Notes under the pieces: model-generated
Told to the model about the DNA's origin: nothing
What the model saw: the letters and a program-made list of their open reading frames with translations, nothing else
The model's database searches: none
Translations under genes and position numbers: made by a program
Part shown: positions 8,295 to 14,409 of the stretch, one piece after another
Numbering within the stretch: position 1 is the stretch's first letter
Layout: each line of letters starts with the position of its first letter
Source of the DNA: a bacterium
Lineage (GTDB): Bacteria > 4484-113 > JAGGVC01
Reading direction: 5' to 3'
DNA: 14,409 bases
Assembly (NCBI GenBank): GCA_039961635.1
Contig: JABRWB010000075.1
Span: 1-14,409, forward strand

Positions 8295-8491
8295 GCTGGC
8301 CTGACAATTTCTTGCGGATTTGCGGGGATTGCAATCGCGGGCATCATCTTTTTTTTGCGGCTGATTCGTTTCAACCATCCCTTGACGGCAAATTCGGAGA
8401 ACAGTTAAGGCTGAACTTTTTTATATCGCGCTTAGGGTTTAGCATTGCACAAACCGTTTAAAAGCATCTTCGATTTTTTGACGGTATAAAG
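8295..8491 (+). other. Intergenic gap between convergent genes
   Basis: This 197-base gap separates the ends of the RocB-like gene and comEC and is more A/T-rich than its surroundings. It holds a run of eight T (8349-8356), the palindrome GATTGCAATC just before it, and a weak GGTTT/AAACC hairpin (8436-8455). None makes a convincing GC-rich terminator, and I see no gene. Confidence 0.4.
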
Positions 8492-10930
8492 TCAACTCCT
8501 TCGGTCGGCAAACTCCCAGCTCTTTTTCGGCAGGGAAATCCACCTCCCACCGTCGAAACCTGCGGCCAAAAATCCTTCGTCGCCCGGTTCGAGCGCAATC
8601 GCCATTTCAATTTGAATCGCACCGGAAATTTTCTCGCGACCGGTCGAAATCAAAATCGGCGAATGGACGACGTTCGAATTTGGACTTTCCGAAAGTAACC
8701 GCAGCGCGCGTTCCAGCGACGCGGGCGCGCCGATAATCGCATCCGGCGCGCGCCCGGATTCCATCATCGCTTTCTGCGCGGAAGCGGGCGGACTTCCGAA
8801 GAAAACCAGCGCCTCGCGCCCGCCCGCGGCTACGGATGCCGCCGCGCCTAACTTTCCGGAACTCGGCGGCGGAAGGAATCCGAGCGCCGCGCCATGCCCG
8901 CTCCAGGAATAATCCGGCCCGCCTTCGCCGTACACATCGAAGCGCAGCGACGGACGAAGCGAAGCGAGCTCCTTCGCCGCTTCGGATTCGGCCGACCCCG
9001 GATCCGCGGCGACGAACAGCGCGGCGGGGCGCGCCATTCCGTAATGCCTCATCGCCTCTTTCAATGCGCGCGCGGCGTTGCGCTTGTTCGCGTCCGTGCC
9101 CTGCGGAAAAATCGCGGCCGCGGCGCGCCCGCGCGCGTCCTCCACCCAAAACGCTTCGCCGCGCGCGAGCGAAAGGAGCACGATACGCGGGCGCTTCGGA
9201 TGCGCGAACGCCGCGACCAGAACCATCCCGGCAACGGCCGCGATAAGCATCGGCCGCGCAATTGCAATCTGCCGCCGCGCACGCGAAAGCGCGTCCGGCG
9301 GCTCGGGCAAATCCGCACGCAGCCACCGTATCGTGCGGTAAATCTCTCCCGCAAGCAGCAACGCGGCGTAATAGAGCACAACTCCGAACCAAGGCGGCGA
9401 GGCGACGCACAGGTCGCTGCCCGGAAGCCCTCCGAAAAACCGCGCGGCCGCGATCAATATCGAAAGTCCCGCGGACAACACAGCCGAAAACGCATCGGAC
9501 ACCAGAGCCATTCCAAGCAATCCCACGATGTTGTAGACGACGCCCAGGGCAAGAACCAGCGCGGCCACCGGAATCGCGACGAGGTTTGAAAGAAGACCCC
9601 AGGCGGAGAACTGATTGAAACTCGACGCGAGAATCGGCACGACGAACACCTGCGCGCCCGCGGTCGTTAAGAGCGTCACCGAAAAATACCGCCCCGCGCC
9701 GCGCAGCCGCCGCACGAAACCCGGACCGAAAAGTCCGTACACGTAAATCAGCCCGAAGCACGCCGCGAACGAAAGCTGGAAGCTTGCGCCGAAAAGCTGC
9801 CCAGGTTGGACGGCGAGAACCACCAAAGCCGCCCGCGCCAGCTCGGATAGTCCGTCGGAATCGCGCATCGCCATCCGCGCGAACAGGAACAGCGCGCCCA
9901 TCACGAACGCGCGCACGACGCTCGTTTCGAACCCGGTCATGATGCAGTACGCGAAAACGACCGCGAACGCAACCGCGCCCGCGAAAATCCGCGACATCGC
10001 GCCGCGCGCGCCCAGCCTGTCCTCCCGCGGCGAAAGCAAGCCGATGAGAAAAAACACTATCAGCGAAACCTGCGTTCCGGATACGACCAAAATATGCGTC
10101 AATCCCGCCCTGCGGAAGTCCTCTTCCAGCCGCGGATCGAGCTCCGTCGTCTTGTCGCCGTAAATAATAGAGACCAGCAGCTCCTTTTCCGGCGACGCGC
10201 GCCCTTCGGTCAGCACCGAAAACAGCCGCTCCCGCGCGGCAAGGTGCGCGGATGCAAGCGGCCCGCGCTTGCCGCCGGCGCGCACCCAGTCCTCCCCCAT
10301 CGCGAACCCGGTAACGGCAGCGCCGCGCCCGATGATGTACTCGCGGTAGTCGAATTCGCCCGGATTTTTTGGTGCTTCGGCGACGCGCGCCGCGGCGCGG
10401 AACCAGACGCGGTCTCCCCATGTCACGTCGCGGGTTTCGCCCGCCTTCCAGAAAAGCGCCATCCTGCCTATGGGCCGCTCGTACCGGTCGCGCCCGACGC
10501 CGTCCACGGCGACAAGCAGGCGAGCGTACTCCCCCCCCAGCCGCGGGAATCCGACCACCGTTCCTGTAAAAGATTCCACGCCGTCAATCGCCTGCACGAT
10601 TTCCGCCAGTGGCGCGCCCAAAGCGGACGCGCGCTCGTTCCAAATCCGCACCGCGCCCAGCGCGAAAAACGCGGCCAGAACGAACGCGACGGCTATCGGA
10701 CGGCGCGCGCGGATCGCGCCTATGCCCGACACCAGCGCCAAACCCGCGACGAGCGCAGACAGGAAAACGGGATTCAGCAGAAGCGGAAGCAATCCGGCCC
10801 GCGCGCCTGCGCCGGACGCGGCGTCGTTTCCCGGGAAGAATCCGTCCGCGGTGAGCTTTCCGAAAACCACTCCCGATGCGAACGCGAGCGCGATGACAAC
10901 CAGCACCCGCCGCCAAAGGAAGTGGAACAT
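8492..10930 (-). CDS. comEC: ComEC/Rec2-type DNA uptake channel with degenerate C-terminal domain
   Basis: An 812-residue inner-membrane protein of the ComEC/Rec2 family, the channel that passes single-stranded DNA into the cytoplasm during natural transformation. The N-terminal part has transmembrane helices (about 8-24, 50-70, 78-95) and a DUF4131/OB-like region (about 110-220) ending in the typical NPGEFDYREYIIGRG (189-203). The Competence domain follows with GLTHILVVSGTQVSL (276-290) and multiple helices to about 520. The C-terminal 240 residues sit where ComEC carries a metallo-beta-lactamase-like domain, but LDVGQGD is replaced by LSLARGE and no HxHxDH motif is present. It is 39 bases downstream of the dehydrogenase gene, and a 7-bp inverted repeat lies 1 base before its ATG. 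No clear ribosome binding site is seen. Confidence 0.9.
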   Translation of the reverse strand: MFHFLWRRVLVVIALAFASGVVFGKLTADGFFPGNDAASGAGARAGLLPLLLNPVFLSALVAGLALVSGIGAIRARRPIAVAFVLAAFFALGAVRIWNERASALGAPLAEIVQAIDGVESFTGTVVGFPRLGGEYARLLVAVDGVGRDRYERPIGRMALFWKAGETRDVTWGDRVWFRAAARVAEAPKNPGEFDYREYIIGRGAAVTGFAMGEDWVRAGGKRGPLASAHLAARERLFSVLTEGRASPEKELLVSIIYGDKTTELDPRLEEDFRRAGLTHILVVSGTQVSLIVFFLIGLLSPREDRLGARGAMSRIFAGAVAFAVVFAYCIMTGFETSVVRAFVMGALFLFARMAMRDSDGLSELARAALVVLAVQPGQLFGASFQLSFAACFGLIYVYGLFGPGFVRRLRGAGRYFSVTLLTTAGAQVFVVPILASSFNQFSAWGLLSNLVAIPVAALVLALGVVYNIVGLLGMALVSDAFSAVLSAGLSILIAAARFFGGLPGSDLCVASPPWFGVVLYYAALLLAGEIYRTIRWLRADLPEPPDALSRARRQIAIARPMLIAAVAGMVLVAAFAHPKRPRIVLLSLARGEAFWVEDARGRAAAAIFPQGTDANKRNAARALKEAMRHYGMARPAALFVAADPGSAESEAAKELASLRPSLRFDVYGEGGPDYSWSGHGAALGFLPPPSSGKLGAAASVAAGGREALVFFGSPPASAQKAMMESGRAPDAIIGAPASLERALRLLSESPNSNVVHSPILISTGREKISGAIQIEMAIALEPGDEGFLAAGFDGGRWISLPKKSWEFADRRS

Positions 10931-10931
10931 G

Positions 10932-10950
10932 CGCGGATTATATATCCGCG
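10932..10950 (-). promoter_or_regulatory. Perfect inverted repeat at the comEC start
   Basis: CGCGGAT (10932-10938) and ATCCGCG (10944-10950) are perfect 7-bp arms around a 5-base A/T spacer, one base upstream of the comEC ATG. It occupies the place of the ribosome binding site. It could be an operator or an mRNA hairpin limiting translation; the A/T centre could also serve as a -10 box. Confidence 0.5.
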
Positions 10951-10969
10951 GAAGCGGACGCGTTCCCGG

Positions 10970-12070
10970 CTAATAGCCGCGCTCAAGATTCACGATGTTC
11001 AGCAAATCCGTCCGCCCCGCGGCGAACCGGCGGATGTTTTCGATCACCTCGTCCCAGCGCCGCAAATCCGCCAGCGGCGATGCCGCGCGGTGAGGAGAAA
11101 GAACGACGTTCTTAAGCTCGTAAAACGGATAAGAAGCGGGGAACGTTTTGCCGCGCGCGTCCGGCTTGGGCGTGTAGTCGTACCAGACGTCTATCGCCGC
11201 TCCGGCGATTTTTCCGTCGCGCAGCGATTCATACAGCGCCGCCTCTTGAATTACATCCCCGCGGCCGACGTTGACCAGCAGCCCTGACGGGCCGAGCAGC
11301 GCCAGCTCTCGCGCGCCGATAATCCCGCGCGTTTCGCTTGTGGATGGAAGCGCGCAGACGAGTATGTCAACCGCATCAAGAAACTCGTGCAGCTTGTCCG
11401 CCGCGAACCAACGCGCGGGCGCGGGCGGCGGCGCATCGTCGAACGCCGTGTAGGAGTGGTGACGGGCGCGCTCGGCGCCGCTCCCCCGCCGCGTGCAAAC
11501 GATAAACTCGACGTCGAATCCAGACAGGAACTTGTGCACCTTTCGGTTCACCGCACCGTATCCGAGCAGTCCGATCTTAATGCCGCGCATCGGAACCGAA
11601 GCGGGCGAGTCGCCGTGCCGGTTCCAGACTCCGGCAGCCATTTCGTTGTGGAACGGGATTATCCGGTTCGTGAGCGCGAGAAGCATCGCGACCGCGTGCT
11701 GCGCGGTGAAATAGGTATTCCCGTGCCCGTTTGCCAGAATCACGCCTCGGGATTCGGCCAGCTTGCGGAAAGGCTCCACCAGGTGCTGGACGCCGACCGC
11801 GGGACAGATGAAAAGCCGCATCCGCGCGGCGGCTTCCAGAAGCGCTTCCGTGGGACGCCATCCGACGAGTAATTCCGCGGACGGCGCGAGCCGCAGGTAC
11901 TCTCCCTCCTCCGCGGGCTCGGGGAAAACCAATTCCAAGCCGGGACAATCCGCAAGTCCGGCCGAAAGGTACGACTTAAGTTCCGGGCGCGCCTCGAAAA
12001 TGAAAAGCGCGCGTACATGCGCGCGGCCCGCGCCCTTGTGCATTTCCTCGTTACCGCTGCGATCACCCAT
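10970..12070 (-). CDS. D-isomer specific 2-hydroxyacid dehydrogenase
   Basis: A 366-residue NAD(P)-dependent oxidoreductase that should interconvert 2-hydroxy- and 2-oxoacids in the cytoplasm. The cofactor domain begins at about 163 with GIKIGLLGYGAVNRKV. Catalytic Arg270 is in LVNVGRGDVI and His327 in LSPHRA. Two departures from the textbook family are visible: the third Gly of GxGxxG is Asn175, and the DVFxxEP segment that carries the catalytic Glu is DVWYDYTP (294-301). This looks like a subfamily with a DVWY..P segment and a PFYEL motif. The frame is open back to 12247, but the upstream part is low-complexity and lies upstream of the promoter at 12082-12090. The alternative start is ATG 12043, preceded closely by GAGGAA. 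comEC follows on the same strand. Confidence 0.85.
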   Translation of the reverse strand: MGDRSGNEEMHKGAGRAHVRALFIFEARPELKSYLSAGLADCPGLELVFPEPAEEGEYLRLAPSAELLVGWRPTEALLEAAARMRLFICPAVGVQHLVEPFRKLAESRGVILANGHGNTYFTAQHAVAMLLALTNRIIPFHNEMAAGVWNRHGDSPASVPMRGIKIGLLGYGAVNRKVHKFLSGFDVEFIVCTRRGSGAERARHHSYTAFDDAPPPAPARWFAADKLHEFLDAVDILVCALPSTSETRGIIGARELALLGPSGLLVNVGRGDVIQEAALYESLRDGKIAGAAIDVWYDYTPKPDARGKTFPASYPFYELKNVVLSPHRAASPLADLRRWDEVIENIRRFAAGRTDLLNIVNLERGY

Positions 12071-12079
12071 CGCCGGGCG

Positions 12080-12092
12080 ATTGTATAACAAT
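12080..12092 (-). promoter_or_regulatory. Extended -10 promoter with overlapping inverted repeat, dehydrogenase gene
   Basis: The minus strand reads TG-T-TATACA (12090-12082), an extended -10 box. It lies inside an inverted repeat with arms ATTGT and ACAAT around 3 bases (12080-12092). Transcription would start near 12075, only about 5 bases before the ATG at 12070, so the mRNA is almost leaderless or translation starts at 12043. Confidence 0.45.
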
Positions 12093-12368
12093 TGCTCTAC
12101 GGGTCTTTGAAAGCGTAGAACGTACCGCCGACAGAGCCCATGCCGCGCAATGATCTTTGCCACGAAACGGCGCGACCGGACGCGCGGAAAGAACCGCGAA
12201 AACAGCCCGCATAATGTACGCGGTACGTGCGCGGAACCTGCGCGCAATCTGCGCGTTCTGGCGCGACGCGCAGAAATTTGAGGGTGTAGGGAGGCAGGGA
12301 GCAGGGAGTTGGGGCGGGCGGCATGGCCGCCCGTGCAAAAGGGAAAGGGAAAGGGGAGAAAGAGATAA
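12093..12368. other. Left flank of the CRISPR array, no clear leader
   Basis: These 276 bases hold no credible gene. They include a hairpin with arms CTGCGCG (12249-12255) and CGCGCAG (12267-12273), copy 2 of the palindromic element, and a purine-rich run (about 12335-12368) directly against the first repeat. The stretch is GC- and G-rich and not A/T-rich, and I see no good promoter pointing into the array, so it does not look like a typical leader. Confidence 0.5.
12315..12333 (+). repeat. Dispersed palindromic element, copy 2
   Basis: CGGGCGGC (12315-12322), loop ATG and GCCGCCCG (12326-12333) form a perfect 8-bp stem with a 3-base loop. As at 2412-2430, a purine-rich GGGAG run and AGTTG precede it, and a GCAA then GGGAA follows. 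The stem sequences differ but the geometry is the same. Confidence 0.5.
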
Positions 12369-14409
12369 GTGTCAATTCGCCTGATGGAATTCGGGCGATT
12401 GCGACGAAATTGGTTACGGAGTGGAGGCGGGACTATTCAGCGCGGATGAGTGCGGGTGTCAATTCGCCTGATGGAATTCGGGCGATTGCGACCTATGTTT
12501 CTGTAGGATTTCGCTCAATCTTTCCTCGTTCACTTCAGTGTCAATTCGCCTGATGGAATTCGGGCGATTGCGACTTGCTGTTTATAACCAGCGTCATTAA
12601 TATATTCATACTCTTGGTGTCAATTCGCCTGATGGAATTCGGGCGATTGCGACGGCGAGCGCAGGGCTCGCCGCATTTGGCGCAGACATAATAATGAGGT
12701 GTCAATTCGCCTGATGGAATTCGGGCGATTGCGACATTTTGAATCGGGACCACTCATCGGTTTTGTGGTTGGCGTGTCAATTCGCCTGATGGAATTCGGG
12801 CGATTGCGACCGCCGTGATTGCTTCTTCCTCTTTCTGTCCGGCCTCGATTCGTGTCAATTCGCCTGATGGAATTCGGGCGATTGCGACCGCTAGCATAGC
12901 TGACACGTGGAATAAAACGAAATCATCGATGTGTCAATTCGCCTGATGGAATTCGGGCGATTGCGACTTAGCGTTGCCTCTAGCGCCAAATAGACCGCCA
13001 GTCTATCCACCAATGTGTCAATTCGCCTGATGGAATTCGGGCGATTGCGACGGTGAGGAAATTATGAAGCTGGGCATTAAGGACATTCTATATCTGTGTC
13101 AATTCGCCTGATGGAATTCGGGCGATTGCGACTGCGTTGAAGTGCTCACGGCGGATAGCAATATCCTCTGGTGGTGTCAATTCGCCTGATGGAATTCGGG
13201 CGATTGCGACGGGTCGATCAATAATATTCACGTCGAAGTAAGAGTAGTCGGGCGGTGTCAATTCGCCTGATGGAATTCGGGCGATTGCGACCCAAAAGGG
13301 ATCATCACTTCGGTTCGCACGGCGGCGGCGAACCTGTGTCAATTCGCCTGATGGAATTCGGGCGATTGCGACAGGCGGGTCGGGGCAGTCCGCGTGCCAG
13401 ACGTCCGCGGTGTCAATTCGCCTGATGGAATTCGGGCGATTGCGACTGTGTTGTGAGCTGCACGGCCTGAAAGACGGTCAAGTCATTGACGTGTCAATTC
13501 GCCTGATGGAATTCGGGCGATTGCGACCTTGGCCTTGACCGCCAGATTGGACAGGTATTCGTGGAGCTTGTATGTGTCAATTCGCCTGATGGAATTCGGG
13601 CGATTGCGACGGCCAAAATCCCCTATCTTAAGAGCGATGGGCAGGGCATATTTCAGTGTCAATTCGCCTGATGGAATTCGGGCGATTGCGACCCCTCGCG
13701 GGCCTCGCGGGCATAAATACTGCCCAGTCCGGTGTCAATTCGCCTGATGGAATTCGGGCGATTGCGACTGCAGGAGCTACCTCATCTATATCCATTATTA
13801 CTTGATTAAATGTGTCAATTCGCCTGATGGAATTCGGGCGATTGCGACGCAGCTTGAGGCCGGCAGGACGCGGATCGAGCGGGAAATGAAAGTGTCAATT
13901 CGCCTGATGGAATTCGGGCGATTACGACGAGCGTGCCGAAACCGACCCGGAATATTTGGTTTCCCACATGTGTCAATTCGCCTGATGGAATTCGGGCGAT
14001 TGCGACATCACTTTCTGCTCCGCTTCGATGGGAACGTTGCGGCCGCGGTGTCAATTCGCCTGATGGAATTCGGGCGATTGCGACATACTCGGAAAAACAG
14101 GCAGGGCAGCGGGGGGGACGATCTGGTGTGTCAATTCGCCTGATGGAATTCGGGCGATTGCGACGACACCTGAAATTTCCGGCCTTCCTCTTCAGCGCGG
14201 GGTTGTGTCAATTCGCCTGATGGAATTCGGGCGATTGCGACTTGGGGCGCGGGGGGAGCGCGCCAAGGAGAAGGAATCAAGTGTCAATTCGCCTGATGGA
14301 ATTCGGGCGATTGCGACCGTTCGACAAGCTTTACGCCGAAGTCGCGCTTGCCGAGCGGCCGAAGTGTCAATTCGCCTGATGGAATTCGGGCGATTGCGAC
14401 GCCAAACAT
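12369..14409. CRISPR. CRISPR array, 26 repeats of 37 bases, truncated at right edge
   Basis: Twenty-six copies of a 37-base repeat, which on the plus strand starts GTGTCAATTCGCC and ends GGGCGATTGCGAC, begin at 12369 and end with a repeat at 14364-14400 plus 9 bases of the next spacer. The 25 complete spacers are 37-50 bases long (mean 42.8) and I see no duplicates. All repeats are identical except number 20 (13892-13928), where G33 is A. Each repeat can fold: CAAT and CGCC (positions 5-8 and 10-13, T9 bulged) pair with GGCGATTG (26-33), leaving a 12-base loop that contains GAATTC. Long, variable spacers are commoner in type III and some type I systems, but without cas genes the type is unknown. 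Orientation is discussed in the findings. Confidence 0.99.

Noticed and set aside
8341-8380. T8 tract after the RocB-like gene as an intrinsic terminator
   Set aside because: The bases before it do not form a compact GC-rich stem, only the palindrome GATTGCAATC, so I do not call a terminator.
8607-10421. 604-codon open frame overlapping comEC on the same strand
   Set aside because: It is Arg/Ala-rich with no motif, while the comEC frame shows clear family motifs. High GC content makes such long shadow frames common.
10094-11287. 397-codon plus-strand frame spanning comEC and the dehydrogenase gene
   Set aside because: Antisense to two well-supported genes, Arg/Pro/His-rich composition, no ribosome binding site or recognisable domain.
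12323-14220. Several short frames with repeated peptides such as SPDGIRAIAT, SIRLMEFGRLR and AIARIPSGEL inside the array
   Set aside because: These are translations of the CRISPR repeat in different frames, not repeat proteins.

Overview
The window is bacterial, GC-rich and dense with genes. The signs are Shine-Dalgarno sites, a sigma70-type promoter, groES-groEL, comEC and a CRISPR array. Secreted proteins with signal peptides and a PagL-like beta-barrel lipid A deacylase suggest an outer membrane. No 16S rRNA or other phylum marker is present, so I do not name a phylum; an uncultured Gram-negative-type lineage fits.

Layout. (1) 1-62, minus: the first codons of a gene leaving the left edge, divergent from (2) the groES-groEL operon (288-2294, plus). 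The operon has a strong promoter overlapped by a CIRCE-like HrcA operator and ends in a clear intrinsic terminator (2445-2470). (3) 2537-4228, minus: three small genes in one direction with short gaps, in transcription order DUF1579 protein, PagL-like secreted protein, AHSA1/START-like protein; a tRNA-Leu(UAG) gene lies just upstream on the same strand. (4) 4523-6142, plus: a large secreted protein of unknown function whose C-terminus resembles type II secretion pseudopilins. (5) 6265-6474, minus: a glutaredoxin-like mini-protein, divergent from (6) a RocB-like M20 metallopeptidase (6594-8294, plus). (7) 8492-12070, minus: a D-2-hydroxyacid dehydrogenase gene followed 39 bases later by comEC. 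(8) 12369-14409: a CRISPR array with 26 repeats of 37 bases and 25 complete spacers (37-50 bases, mean 42.8), running off the right edge. No cas gene lies in the window.

Function. The chromosomal part is mostly housekeeping: folding (GroES/GroEL), redox (glutaredoxin-like), DNA uptake (ComEC) and peptide or amino-acid metabolism. The items most worth attention are the covarying CIRCE variant, a ComEC whose C-terminal metallo-beta-lactamase-like domain has lost its metal motif, a small dispersed palindromic element seen once after groEL and once beside the CRISPR array, and the array itself. Its repeat reads more like a canonical crRNA repeat on the minus strand, which would place the leader and perhaps the cas genes beyond the right edge. 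I did not find a complete undescribed system inside the window.
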